Shown: positions 9,425 through 17,517 of the stretch, piece after piece | How the letters are laid out: each line of letters opens with the position of its first letter | Numbering within the stretch: the first letter of the stretch is position 1 | Source: Fen-1058 sp964398185 | GTDB lineage: Bacteria; Chloroflexota; Anaerolineae; Fen-1058 | Length of the DNA: 64,000 nucleotides | Assembly: GCA_964398185.1 (NCBI GenBank) | Contig: CAYNML010000019.1 | Location: forward strand, 1 to 64,000 | Direction: 5' to 3' | Translations under genes and position numbers: made by a program | Notes under the pieces: generated by a model | What the model was told of the DNA's origin: nothing | Databases searched by the model: none | Seen by the model: only the letters and a program-made list of their open reading frames with translations

Positions 9425-10792
9425 ATGGGCAACACGCAAGAATCTATTGGAATGCAACGCGCCGTGCGAAAACTCCTGTTAAGCGGCGGCCTCGCGCTGG
9501 CCCTGCTGGGAGTCATGCTTGCCGGGCTGAATGCCGCACAAGCACGTGCGACCACGCCGCTCACACCGCGCGCTGTCTCAATGCCAGATCGCGCCGAAGA
9601 TCCGGTTGTGATTACTGGCACGCTGTTCCCGGCGTTTAACGGTGTGCCGCTGAACGAGCTCGTGTTGTATGTCTATCGCGGCGGTGACTGGCAGGCTGTG
9701 CCGTTTCAAATCGATGAAGTTAGCATTACCGGCACGTATGTCATCAGCGACGATGGCTTGCTCGACGCCAACGACGAGTTGGTGTTCATGGCCGGTGACG
9801 CAGGCGAACAGGTCAGCGCGGCGAGCTGGCCTGCCGATCCGCAGGCGCGGTTGAATGCGCGTTACGCGATCACCGTCAGCGATCCGCTCAGCGTCAGCCA
9901 GCAAGCGTGGGTCTATCTCTATCGTTCGACCACGTTGACGCGCAGCAACGTCGTCTACGTCAATTGGACGCAGGGTTTGCAGGCCGCAGCGGCGGTGTCT
10001 TACACAGCGGCCTTCAGCCCGACACGGTTTCTGGGACTCGCCGATCTGCGCATCAATGGCAGCAGTACGGACATGCTCGATCGCCAGAAAATTCGCGTTG
10101 AACTGCTGGGCGGGTTCATCAAGTTCAACGAAGAGGGGCTGATCTCGCTCAATCCGGCGACGCTGACGCTGCCCATTACCGGGCCGATCCGCGCTGCCAC
10201 CGGAGAGGGCGCTTTGCGTGCGGCCTTCTACCGCTCACGCATCGACTTCGATGTGCAGTTCGATCTGAGTGGGCTTGGCCCCATCCAGCCCGACTTTATC
10301 CGCACCTCGTTCGACTGGATCAGCCCGACGATCAGCGGCCTCACCATGTACTACGACAGCAACACCCCGGCGGGCGTGGCCATCGACGGCGTGCCCGATT
10401 CGATCTCGACTACGCCACGGCTCAACTGGTTCCAGGTTAACGGCGGAGCAGCCGGTCCCGGCGGTGTGGTGATGACCTTCCCGCGCCTTGATTCGCGCGG
10501 CGGGGCGGTGCTCAACTACTACCGGGACAACGGCGCCATCGATGCGAATGATACCGGCGACCTGCGCTCCTACGGCGACAGCGGACTGCGCATCAACGGG
10601 CCATATGCCACTCCTGCGATCATCTCGTTTACACTGACGACCTACATCCTGCCACTGGGTACCAACACCAACGTCGGGGCAGGGTACTTTGCGCGGGCGG
10701 CGCAGCCGTTGCAGATCGAAAGTGCGGTACAATGCTACGCCCCGGCGGGCAGCTGCCTGAGGGTTTATCTACCGCTTGTGGTGCGAAACTAG
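9425..10792 (+). CDS. Secreted protein of unknown function
   Basis: A 455-aa protein starting after GGGAGGATG, with an export signal (about residues 16-40, LLLSGGLALALLGVMLAGL to AQARA). The mature part is beta-rich with patterns such as ELVLYVYRGGDWQAVPFQIDE and ANDELVFMAGDAG, and ends in RVYLPLVVRN. It has no cysteine apart from a C-terminal pair (CYAPAGSC). I do not recognise the family. The tail is shared with neighbouring exported proteins, which suggests a common export, processing or anchoring step. Confidence 0.75.
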   Translation: MGNTQESIGMQRAVRKLLLSGGLALALLGVMLAGLNAAQARATTPLTPRAVSMPDRAEDPVVITGTLFPAFNGVPLNELVLYVYRGGDWQAVPFQIDEVSITGTYVISDDGLLDANDELVFMAGDAGEQVSAASWPADPQARLNARYAITVSDPLSVSQQAWVYLYRSTTLTRSNVVYVNWTQGLQAAAAVSYTAAFSPTRFLGLADLRINGSSTDMLDRQKIRVELLGGFIKFNEEGLISLNPATLTLPITGPIRAATGEGALRAAFYRSRIDFDVQFDLSGLGPIQPDFIRTSFDWISPTISGLTMYYDSNTPAGVAIDGVPDSISTTPRLNWFQVNGGAAGPGGVVMTFPRLDSRGGAVLNYYRDNGAIDANDTGDLRSYGDSGLRINGPYATPAIISFTLTTYILPLGTNTNVGAGYFARAAQPLQIESAVQCYAPAGSCLRVYLPLVVRN

Positions 10793-10802
10793 AACACACT
10801 TC

Positions 10803-11501
10803 ATGACGATCGAAGCTAACGCAAAGCAAAGACTGCGCATTCACTTCACGCGCGATGAAACATTGAAGTATATCGGGCACTTGGACATGGCGCGCACGTG
10901 GCAGCGCATTGCGCGGCGCGCCCATCTGCCGCTGGCCTATTCGGAGGGCTTCAATCCGCAGCCGCGCCTGACTTTTGCGGCGGCGCTGCCGGTGGGCTGC
11001 ACCAGCGATCACGAAGAGCTGGACATGGTGCTGTCGCCGCCCTGTGTGATCGATGACGTGAAGGCACAACTCGATCGCGTCATGCCGCCGGGGATGAAGG
11101 TCATCTCGATCGAAGAGCTGGCGCTCAACGCCCCAGCGTTGCAGATGCAGCTGCGAGCGGCAGAGTTCGAGATCACCGTCGAGGGTGAAGAAACGATCGG
11201 GTTGCTGCCGGAACGCGTGGCGCAGTTTCTCGCGGCGCAAGAGGTGCTGCGCGATCGACGCGGCAAGGTGTACAATCTGCGCCCGCTGGTGCAGACGTTA
11301 TCGATCGAGCCGGGCGGTGCCCTGTCTGCGGAGCAGGGGCGCGCTGGGCGTGCCGATCGGACGGCGGTGATCCGATCGAGGCTGCAGGCGACCGAAGCGG
11401 GTACCGGCCGACCCGATGAATTGGCGGCGGCCCTGGGGTTCGATCCAGCCACAGTCAAAATCAAACGGACGAAATTACTGTTTCTTGACAAAACGAATTG
11501 A
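10803..11501 (+). CDS. DUF2344 (TIGR03936) radical-SAM-linked protein
   Basis: A 232-aa protein matching the family that is found next to, or fused with, a B12-type radical SAM protein and often near RNase E/G and L21. Landmarks are RIHFTRDETLKYIGHLD, the segment AYSEGFNPQPRLTFAAALPVG and the acidic continuation. Here the gene is directly upstream of rplU, but no radical SAM partner lies in the window. The start at 10803 matches the family's N-terminus. A consensus promoter for rplU lies over its last codons. The biochemical role of the family is not established. Confidence 0.88.
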   Translation: MTIEANAKQRLRIHFTRDETLKYIGHLDMARTWQRIARRAHLPLAYSEGFNPQPRLTFAAALPVGCTSDHEELDMVLSPPCVIDDVKAQLDRVMPPGMKVISIEELALNAPALQMQLRAAEFEITVEGEETIGLLPERVAQFLAAQEVLRDRRGKVYNLRPLVQTLSIEPGGALSAEQGRAGRADRTAVIRSRLQATEAGTGRPDELAAALGFDPATVKIKRTKLLFLDKTN

Positions 11502-11512
11502 ACCGGTATAAT
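11485..11512 (+). promoter_or_regulatory. Consensus sigma-70 promoter of the rplU-rpmA-rpmE operon, with structured leader
   Basis: Perfect TTGACA (11485-11490) and TATAAT (11507-11512), 16 bases apart. The -35 box lies inside the end of the DUF2344 gene. The following leader (to 11574) can fold through GCGGCC/GGCCGC and CAATTCG/CGAATTG, as might be expected for an autoregulated ribosomal-protein leader; that role is inference. Confidence 0.85.
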
Positions 11513-11574
11513 TCGGGGGCTTGCGCGGCCAGCAATTCGGGCCGCGAATTGTTGTCTAAATGTGGAGGTCGCTC

Positions 11575-11910
11575 GTGTACGCAGTGTTCGAAGTAGCAGG
11601 CAATCAATATCGGGCCGAGGTCGGCGAGAAGGTGCAAGTGGAGCGCCTGCCGCAGGAAGTCGGCGCGAAGGTCGAGATCGATAAGGTGTTGCTGGTGGCC
11701 GACGGCGAGAACGTGACCGTGGGCAAGCCCACCGTGGCCGGCGCGAAGGTGCTGGCAAGCGTGGCTGAGCAGAGCAAAGGCCCGCGCACGCTGATCTTCC
11801 AGTATCGCATCGGCGGCAAGCGCCATCGCACGCAGGCGACGCATCGCCAGAATTACACGTGGCTGCAGATCGAAGAGATCGTCGGCGCGGACGCGGCAGC
11901 AGCCGCTTAG
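11575..11910 (+). CDS. rplU: 50S ribosomal protein L21
   Basis: A 111-aa protein, within the normal L21 size range. It begins MYAVFEVAGNQYRAEVGEKV and keeps the conserved ILIFQYRIGGKRHR-type segment (here LIFQYRIGGKRHRTQATHRQ) near the C-terminus. The start is GTG at 11575, preceded by TGGAGG, which restores the normal L21 N-terminus; the ATG at 11560 would add five residues. It is first in an L21-L27-L31 operon and binds 23S rRNA in the large subunit. Confidence 0.95.
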   Translation: MYAVFEVAGNQYRAEVGEKVQVERLPQEVGAKVEIDKVLLVADGENVTVGKPTVAGAKVLASVAEQSKGPRTLIFQYRIGGKRHRTQATHRQNYTWLQIEEIVGADAAAAA

Positions 11911-11926
11911 AGAGAAGAGGTTTGAC

Positions 11927-12202
11927 ATGGCACACAAGAAGGGCGGCGGGTCAGCCCGCAACGGCAAGGATTCTCGTTCGCAGCGTTTGGGCGTCAAGCG
12001 CTACGGCGGCGAAGCGGTGCGCTCCGGCAACATCATCGTGCGCCAGCGCGGCATGCACTTCAAGCCGGGCGAGAATGTGAAATTGGGCAAGGATTATACG
12101 TTGTTCGCCACCGCCGACGGGGTGGTGGTATTTGAGCCGCTCCCCGGCGATCGCAAGCGCATCAGCGTGCAGCCGGCAGCCGAGCAGGCTGTAGAAGGGT
12201 AA
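11927..12202 (+). CDS. rpmA: 50S ribosomal protein L27
   Basis: A 91-aa protein beginning MAHKKGGGSARNGKDS, the conserved flexible N-terminus that reaches toward the peptidyl transferase centre. It continues with QRLGVKRYGGE and the G-x-I-I-V-R-Q-R-G motif. There is no Firmicutes-type cleavable extension. It lies 16 bases after rplU. Confidence 0.97.
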   Translation: MAHKKGGGSARNGKDSRSQRLGVKRYGGEAVRSGNIIVRQRGMHFKPGENVKLGKDYTLFATADGVVVFEPLPGDRKRISVQPAAEQAVEG

Positions 12203-12210
12203 GGTCGATC

Positions 12211-12510
12211 ATGCGAGAAGGTATTCATCCCAAGTGGTTCCCGGAAGCCAAGGTGATCTGCGCGTGCGGCAACACGTGGACGGTGGGCGCGGCCGTGGCC
12301 GAGATTCGCACCGACGTGTGCTACAACTGCCATCCGTTCTTCACCGGCGAGCAGCGCATCGTGGACACGGAAGGCCAGGTCGATCGCTTCATCAAGCGGT
12401 TGGAGAAGCGCCAGGAGACCGTGGTGCCGACCGCCAAGAAGGCCAAGCGCCGCAAGGAAAAGCAGGCCATCGTGGAACTGGTGGACGAAACGGCGGAAGC
12501 TGAGGCGTAG
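12211..12510 (+). CDS. rpmE: 50S ribosomal protein L31, zinc type
   Basis: A 99-aa protein beginning MREGIHPKW. The cysteines CAC and CYNC, followed by HPFFTG, mark the zinc-binding form of L31. A Lys-rich and then acidic C-terminal extension (about residues 68-99) makes it longer than the usual 66-80 aa. It lies 8 bases after rpmA in the same operon and is followed by a strong terminator. Confidence 0.95.
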   Translation: MREGIHPKWFPEAKVICACGNTWTVGAAVAEIRTDVCYNCHPFFTGEQRIVDTEGQVDRFIKRLEKRQETVVPTAKKAKRRKEKQAIVELVDETAEAEA

Positions 12511-12530
12511 ACGCCTGCAAGACAGTTGAT

Positions 12531-12565
12531 CAATAAAGGGCAGAGAATGACATCTGCCCTTTTGT
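12531..12565 (+). terminator. Rho-independent terminator of the rplU operon
   Basis: Stem AAAGGGCAGA / TCTGCCCTTT with an 8-base loop followed by TTGTTTT. Confidence 0.9.
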
Positions 12566-12570
12566 TTTAC

Positions 12571-12676
12571 CTCAGCCAGGACCTGGCAGGTTTTCTGGCT
12601 GAGACGCATCATCCTCATCTGGCAACCTCGATTATAATGTGTTCTGGCAGTCAATTGGCTGAAAACCTGCCAGGTC
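12571..12676. repeat. Inverted repeat pair enclosing a TATAAT box upstream of tdk
   Basis: GACCTGGCAGGTTTTC (12580-12595) and its exact complement (12661-12676) enclose 65 bases that contain TATAAT at 12633-12638. The left arm is itself nested inside CTCAGCCAG / CTGGCTGAG. It may control tdk expression or be a mobile palindrome carrying a -10 box; no good -35 box is present. Confidence 0.6.
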
Positions 12677-12692
12677 TGATCAGGAGACAATC

Positions 12693-13277
12693 ATGCACGA
12701 TCGACAACCGCGTCTAGGCTGGCTGGAAGTGATCTGTGGCAGCATGTTCAGCGGCAAAACCGAGGAGATGATCCGCCGGGTGCGCCGCGCCCGCATCGCC
12801 AAGCAGCATGTGCAGGTCTTCAAGCCCGCCATCGATAACCGGTATGCGATTGAGGAAGTGAAATCGCACAACGGCCTGGGCGTCGAAGCGATTCCCGTCG
12901 GCAGCACGGCGGAGTTGTTGTCGAACGTGAAGCAGGACACGGAAGTGATCGGCATCGACGAGATCCAGTTCTTCGATGCGCCGATCGTCGCGGCGGTGCA
13001 GGATCTGGCGAATCGCGGCGTGCGCGTGATCGCGGCGGGGCTCGACATGGATTTTCGGGGTGAGCCTTTCGGCGTGATGCCGCAGTTGATGTCGTCGGCG
13101 GAGCACATCGACAAGCTGCACGCCATCTGCGTGGTGTGCGGGGCGGAAGCCAGCCGCACCCAACGGCTGATCGATGGCCGCCCGGCGGCCTATGACGATC
13201 CGATCATTCTGGTGGGCGGCAGCGAATCGTACGAAGCGCGCTGCCGGCATTGCCATGAAGTGCCGCGAAGCAAGTAA
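12693..13277 (+). CDS. tdk: Thymidine kinase, type II
   Basis: A 194-aa enzyme that phosphorylates thymidine with ATP in the pyrimidine salvage pathway. The P-loop is GSMFSGKTEEMIRR (from about residue 13), the Walker B-like lid base is DEIQFFD, and the zinc site uses CVVC plus a later C-R-H-C in the C-terminal lasso region. Start: ATG after CAGGAG. Its stop codon TAA is also the first three bases of a 13-unit heptamer repeat leading to hpt. Confidence 0.95.
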   Translation: MHDRQPRLGWLEVICGSMFSGKTEEMIRRVRRARIAKQHVQVFKPAIDNRYAIEEVKSHNGLGVEAIPVGSTAELLSNVKQDTEVIGIDEIQFFDAPIVAAVQDLANRGVRVIAAGLDMDFRGEPFGVMPQLMSSAEHIDKLHAICVVCGAEASRTQRLIDGRPAAYDDPIILVGGSESYEARCRHCHEVPRSK

Positions 13278-13365
13278 TGCGTACTGCGTACTGCGTACTG
13301 CGTACTGCGTACTGCGTAATGCGTAATGCGTAATGCGTAATGCGTAATGCGTAATGCGTAATGCG
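13275..13365 (+). repeat. Heptamer tandem repeat (TAATGCG/TACTGCG), 13 units, tdk-hpt spacer
   Basis: One TAATGCG, five TACTGCG and seven TAATGCG units in perfect register, starting on the tdk stop codon. After the array come TAAAAGC, ATCTTGA and AGGAGCGCC, then the hpt start. Confidence 0.95.
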
Positions 13366-13388
13366 TAAAAGCATCTTGAAGGAGCGCC

Positions 13389-13937
13389 ATGCCTGAAACT
13401 GTTCTGGGTTACACCTCGCCTGCGAAGGATATGCTGATTGAGCCGGCGGTGCTGCAGGGCCGCATTGCCGAACTTGGCCGGCAGATCGAGACGGATTACG
13501 CCGGTCAGGAGTTGGTGCTGGTGTGCATCCTGAAAGGCGGCGTGCTGTTCCTGACCGATCTGATGCGCGCGATTCACATTCCGCACGCCATCGACTTCAT
13601 GGCGGTCAGCAGCTATGGCGTGGGCGCGCGCGAATCGACCGGCATCGTGCGCATCATCATGGACCTGGAGCGCGACATTCGCGGCAAGCACGTGCTGCTG
13701 GTGGAGGACATCATCGATTCCGGGCGCACGCTGCACTACATTTGTGAGGTGTTGAATGCGCGCGGCCCGGCCAGCCTGAAGATTTGCACGCTGCTCGACA
13801 AGTACGAGCGCCGCGAGGTGGAAGTACCGCTCGATTACGTGGGCTTCCACATCCCGAATGAGTTTGTGTTCGGCTACGGGCTGGATTTGGATGAACTCTA
13901 TCGCAATCTGCCATTTATTGGGGTAGTGAGAGATTAG
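13389..13937 (+). CDS. hpt: Hypoxanthine phosphoribosyltransferase
   Basis: A 182-aa purine salvage enzyme that joins hypoxanthine or guanine to PRPP. The PRPP-binding loop is VLLVEDIIDSGRTL (about residues 101-114). The pyrophosphate-loop region LKGGVLF and the C-terminal VGFHIPNEFVFGYGLD are typical. Start: ATG after AAGGAGCGCC. It lies downstream of tdk, with only the heptamer repeat between, so both salvage genes may share a transcript. Confidence 0.95.
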   Translation: MPETVLGYTSPAKDMLIEPAVLQGRIAELGRQIETDYAGQELVLVCILKGGVLFLTDLMRAIHIPHAIDFMAVSSYGVGARESTGIVRIIMDLERDIRGKHVLLVEDIIDSGRTLHYICEVLNARGPASLKICTLLDKYERREVEVPLDYVGFHIPNEFVFGYGLDLDELYRNLPFIGVVRD

Positions 13938-13944
13938 CAACATC

Positions 13945-14057
13945 CGCAGGCGCGGCATCCCCATGCCCGCCTGCGAAACGGCATAGGGATGCCGTTTCTG
14001 CGTAGGAAATTAGCGGGATGCACAACGCGCCGCTTGGTGAGTGAGCCAAGCGGCGCG
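13945..14057. terminator. Three consecutive hairpins between convergent hpt and the beta-CASP gene
   Basis: Hairpins at 13945-13975 (CGCAGGCG...CGCCTGCG-like arms), 13976-13997 (AAACGGCAT / ATGCCGTTT) and 14026-14057 (perfect 12-bp CGCGCCGCTTGG / CCAAGCGGCGCG, followed by ATTTCTT). The last is a plausible bidirectional terminator for the two converging genes. Confidence 0.7.
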
Positions 14058-14091
14058 ATTTCTTGAGGCAGAGTATGCGGAAGCGCTGTCA

Positions 14092-15492
14092 TCACTCGAT
14101 GACGATCTTATCTCCCCGATCGGGAATCGCCACATCCTTCAGACCGATCTTCTGCAAGCCGGTCTGCAACTTCTCAGCCGATTCCAGTTCGGCATGCACG
14201 ATGAAGGTCCGCGCCGGCTTGCGCACCATGTTGTGCGCGAAGCCGACGAGGTCGTTGTGATCGCCGTGGCCGCTGTAGCCGCCGATCTTTTTGACCTGTG
14301 CGCGCACGTCGTATTCGTCGCCGAAAATCTTCACGATCTGATTGCCGTCCAGAATCTTGCGGCCCAACGTGTGCTCGGCCTGATAGCCGACGAACAACAC
14401 GGTCGTGCGCGGATCGCCAATATGATGCTTTAAGTGGTGCAGCACGCGCCCCGCTTCGCACATGCCCGAGGCGGCGATGATGACACAGGGCTGCTTGCTC
14501 TCGTTCAGCGCCTTCGATTCATCGGTGGTGCGGACGTAGCGCAGGCGCGGCCAGCCGAAGGCATTGCCATCCGGATCAGTATTGATGTACTCCAAAATTT
14601 CCTCGTCGTAGCATTCGGGATGCAGGCGGAAAATCTCGGTGACGTTGGTGGCCAGCGGGCTGTCCACGTAGACCGGAATATCCGGGATGCGGTTCTCTGA
14701 CACCAGCAGCTGCATGTCGTACACAATCTCCTGGGTGCGGCCCACCGCAAAAGCGGGAATGATCAGCTTGCCCTGGCGCTCGTACGTGTCCACCATGATC
14801 TGGGCCAGCTGGCTGCGCGTATCTTCGATCGGGTCGTGGAAGCGGCCGCCGTAGGTGCCTTCCGTGATCAGGATGTCGGCCCGATCGACGGATTCGGGAT
14901 CGCGCAGGATAGGCAGGTGCTTGCGTCCCAGATCGCCGGTGAAGACCAGGCGGCGCTTCTTCCGGTCTTCTTCAAAGTCGATGATGACTTCCGCCGAGCC
15001 GAGGATGTGCCCCGCATCGCGGAAGGTGACACGCACGCCGGGCAGCACTTCAAACGCCCGATGATACTCGTACGCGACAAAGTGCTGCAGGCATTTCACC
15101 ACATCGGCTTCGACGTAGATGGGCTTGACCAGCGGTTTGCCGCGTTCGGCGTTGCGCTTGTTCAAGTACGCCGCATCACTTTCCTGGATGTGCGCCGAGT
15201 CGCGCAGCATCACCGAGGCGAGATCGCGCGAGGCTGAGGTGCAGTAGATGGGGCCGTTGAACCCGGACTTGGTCAGCACCGGCAGTGTGCCGGCGTGATC
15301 CATGTGCGCGTGCGAGAGCACACAAGCATCGATGGTCTTGGCGTCGAACGGCAGTTGGCTGTTGCGCTCGTTGGCGAGGTCGCGCTTGCCTTGAAACAGG
15401 CCGCAGTCCAGCAAGATGCGCTGGCCGTTGAGGGTGAGCAGGTGCATGGAGCCGGTAACGGTTTTGGCAGCGCCCCAGAACTGAATTTGCAT
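14092..15492 (-). CDS. Beta-CASP metallo-beta-lactamase RNA nuclease
   Basis: A 466-aa protein of the metallo-beta-lactamase/beta-CASP family, which cleaves RNA in a zinc-dependent reaction. The metal motif is SHAHMDHAG (about residues 59-67), a second metal ligand lies in FRDAGHILGSAEV, the beta-CASP segment is about residues 210-390, and the C-terminal RMMBL part contains GYSGHGDHNDL. The length is typical for the bacterial and archaeal YSH1-like group rather than for RNase J. Start ATG at 15492 after GGAGACC. The exact RNA targets are unknown. Confidence 0.9.
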   Translation of the reverse strand: MQIQFWGAAKTVTGSMHLLTLNGQRILLDCGLFQGKRDLANERNSQLPFDAKTIDACVLSHAHMDHAGTLPVLTKSGFNGPIYCTSASRDLASVMLRDSAHIQESDAAYLNKRNAERGKPLVKPIYVEADVVKCLQHFVAYEYHRAFEVLPGVRVTFRDAGHILGSAEVIIDFEEDRKKRRLVFTGDLGRKHLPILRDPESVDRADILITEGTYGGRFHDPIEDTRSQLAQIMVDTYERQGKLIIPAFAVGRTQEIVYDMQLLVSENRIPDIPVYVDSPLATNVTEIFRLHPECYDEEILEYINTDPDGNAFGWPRLRYVRTTDESKALNESKQPCVIIAASGMCEAGRVLHHLKHHIGDPRTTVLFVGYQAEHTLGRKILDGNQIVKIFGDEYDVRAQVKKIGGYSGHGDHNDLVGFAHNMVRKPARTFIVHAELESAEKLQTGLQKIGLKDVAIPDRGDKIVIE

Positions 15493-15543
15493 GGTGGTCT
15501 CCGAAGAAAAGGGATCAGGGATTGGGGATCGGTTAATCAGGGA

Positions 15544-16671
15544 TCAGGATTGGGCAAGGACTTGCAGCATGGCAGGTCCGTAGGTGCTGCGCCGCCACTC
15601 GCCAAACCAGGGCAGGGTGGGCAGTTGTTCCATTGTGCGCGGCCGGCGATGAGCGAGCTCCATCAGCACCGCATTGCCCACGATGACGTCCGGCTCGACG
15701 CCGCGCTGGGCCGCCGCCTGCTTGCGCCAGGCGCGCAGCGCTTCGTAGCGCGCCGAGACGGCTTGATCGATCTGCGGGCGGTGGGGCGGCGCGGGGATGG
15801 GGTCTTTGCGGCCGCGCGCCACGGCCTCGAGTATGGCTGCGCCGTAACGCTGCTGCTGGCCGCCGGTCATGCCTTCAATGCCATTCATTTCTGGCAGTGT
15901 GCGCGGCGCGCGCTCGGCAAGTTGAAGCAGGGTCTTGTCACCGATCACCTTGAAGGCCGGGCGGTTCTGGCGGCGCGCTTCGCGATCGCGCAGGATGACG
16001 AGTTGGCGCAGAATCGCCTGCGCGCGGCCGCTCAAGTCCCAGACGCCTTTGATCGACCACATATCGTCGGGCGAGAATTCATGGCCGTTGTACCTGGCGC
16101 GCGATAGACCGGCAAAGACCTCGCGGGCCTCCACCAACCGATCGGTCTGGCGCAGTTCCCGCAGCTGCACCTCGCGCAAGCGGAGCAGGTAGTGGGTGTC
16201 GAACTGGGCGTATGCTAAGGCGGCTGGCTCGATCGGGCGTTTGCCCCAGTTGTGACGCTGCCACTTCTTATCGAGCGTGATGCTAAAGTGCTCGTGCAGA
16301 ATGTCGCCCAGGCCCACGCGCGGCCAGCCCAGAATGCGCGCGGCCCACATCGTGTCGAAGAGGTTGTGGAACGTGAAGCCGAAATCGCGCCGCAGACACA
16401 TCACGTCATATTCGGAGGCATGGAAGATTTTCTGGATGTGCTCGTCGGCGAGCAGGGGGGCCAGGGGCTGCAGGTCGATCGGGGCCAGTGGATCGATCAA
16501 GAAATCGGCCGGCGGGATCGAGATTTGAATCAGGCAGACTTTTTCGTGATAGGCGTACAGGCTGTCCGATTCGGTGTCGATGGCGATGGCATCGTGCTGA
16601 CGCAGCTGCGTCAGCAGCGTCTCCAGCTGATCGGTGCGCGTGATGAGGGCAGGCGGCTTGACGTGCGGCAT
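15544..16671 (-). CDS. rnd: Ribonuclease D-like 3'-5' exonuclease
   Basis: A 375-aa protein with a DEDD exonuclease domain: Exo I IAIDTESDSLY (about residues 27-37), Exo II NLFDTMWAARILG and Exo III YAQFDTHYLLRL (Y form). Two HRDC-like domains follow (about residues 205-290 and 310-375), as in RNase D, which trims tRNA and other RNA 3' ends. The start MPHVKPPALI at 16671 is preferred; an upstream ATG at 16713 adds 14 residues that do not fit the family. It lies directly upstream of the beta-CASP gene on the same strand, so the two may act together in RNA processing. Confidence 0.88.
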   Translation of the reverse strand: MPHVKPPALITRTDQLETLLTQLRQHDAIAIDTESDSLYAYHEKVCLIQISIPPADFLIDPLAPIDLQPLAPLLADEHIQKIFHASEYDVMCLRRDFGFTFHNLFDTMWAARILGWPRVGLGDILHEHFSITLDKKWQRHNWGKRPIEPAALAYAQFDTHYLLRLREVQLRELRQTDRLVEAREVFAGLSRARYNGHEFSPDDMWSIKGVWDLSGRAQAILRQLVILRDREARRQNRPAFKVIGDKTLLQLAERAPRTLPEMNGIEGMTGGQQQRYGAAILEAVARGRKDPIPAPPHRPQIDQAVSARYEALRAWRKQAAAQRGVEPDVIVGNAVLMELAHRRPRTMEQLPTLPWFGEWRRSTYGPAMLQVLAQS

Positions 16672-16757
16672 AGCGTGTGCCGCTATTATCAGCGTGAGCA
16701 AGGCGAAAGTCAAGCCGCGTTGCGTAACAGTTGCGTTTCACGCAATTGATTTTGCTG

Positions 16758-16786
16758 TTGACAGGGTGATACGATTGTGATATATG
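16758..16786 (+). promoter_or_regulatory. Strong sigma-70 promoter of the Rieske/cytochrome b operon
   Basis: TTGACA (16758-16763), 17-base spacer, TATATG (16781-16786). It lies 111 bases upstream of the Rieske gene. The leader contains the hairpin GGCTCgaaaGAGCC (16824-16837). Confidence 0.8.
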
Positions 16787-16896
16787 TAACGCTGCGGGTT
16801 GGTGGGCGCAAGCCCAATTTTTTTGGCTCGAAAGAGCCTGCCTCGTAGTATTCCTATAAAACCCATGTGACAACGTCAGCAGGAGGACTGAACTGA

Positions 16897-17517
16897 ATGG
16901 CTGATTCAGGAATGCAGTTCCGCAATGTCTCACGTCGCGAGTTTTTGAACTACGTGTGGGCTGGTTCATTGGCGATTTTCATGGCCGCCTCGGGCGGCGC
17001 GATGTTGGCCTTTGCCATGCCCCGCTTCAAAGAAGGCGAGTTCGGCGGGACGTACACGGTGGGCACGGTGGCCGAGAAACTGCCGGCGCCCGATGCGCCG
17101 CCCGTCAACTATCCTGACTTGAAATTCTGGCTGGTCAACATTGGGCCGACAGAAGCGGCCAAAGGCGGCGGCCTTGAGGGCCTGCTGGCGCTGTACAAAG
17201 TCTGTGTGCACCTGGGCTGCCTGTATGCCTGGGTCGATTCCACCGTGCGCTTCGAGTGCCCCTGCCACGGCTCGAAGTATCAGGCCGACGGCACGTACAT
17301 CGAAGGCCCGGCGCCGCGCGACCTCGATCGGTTCCGGGTGGTGATCACCGACGGGCAGGGCAATCTGGTGACTGAAACGGTCATGTCAAAGAGCAGTCCC
17401 GGCTTTGGCGCGCCGCTGCCTGTGCCGGACGATGGCACCCTCGTGATCAAAGTCGATACCGGCGCGAAGATCGATCTGGGCAAGCAATACTTTTACCGAG
17501 GAGGCCCGGCCGCATGA
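16897..17517 (+). CDS. Rieske iron-sulfur protein
   Basis: A 206-aa subunit of a quinol-oxidising cytochrome bc complex. An N-terminal SRREFLNYVWAG sequence followed by a hydrophobic helix (about residues 20-44) fits a Tat-dependent uncleaved anchor. The 2Fe-2S ligands are in CVHLGC (from about residue 103) and CPCHGS about 20 residues later, with the conserved disulfide cysteines. Starts with ATG after AGGAGGACTGA. Its stop overlaps the cytochrome b start (ATGA), so the two are translationally coupled. It passes electrons from quinol toward the cytochrome c encoded downstream. Confidence 0.95.
   Translation: MADSGMQFRNVSRREFLNYVWAGSLAIFMAASGGAMLAFAMPRFKEGEFGGTYTVGTVAEKLPAPDAPPVNYPDLKFWLVNIGPTEAAKGGGLEGLLALYKVCVHLGCLYAWVDSTVRFECPCHGSKYQADGTYIEGPAPRDLDRFRVVITDGQGNLVTETVMSKSSPGFGAPLPVPDDGTLVIKVDTGAKIDLGKQYFYRGGPAA

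Noticed and set aside
13190..13390. Open frames and N-terminal extensions reading THYALRITHYALRIT or similar
   Set aside because: They are translations of the TAATGCG heptamer arrays. The same artefact extends the double-VWA frame upstream of its ATG at 30841, so those starts were discarded.
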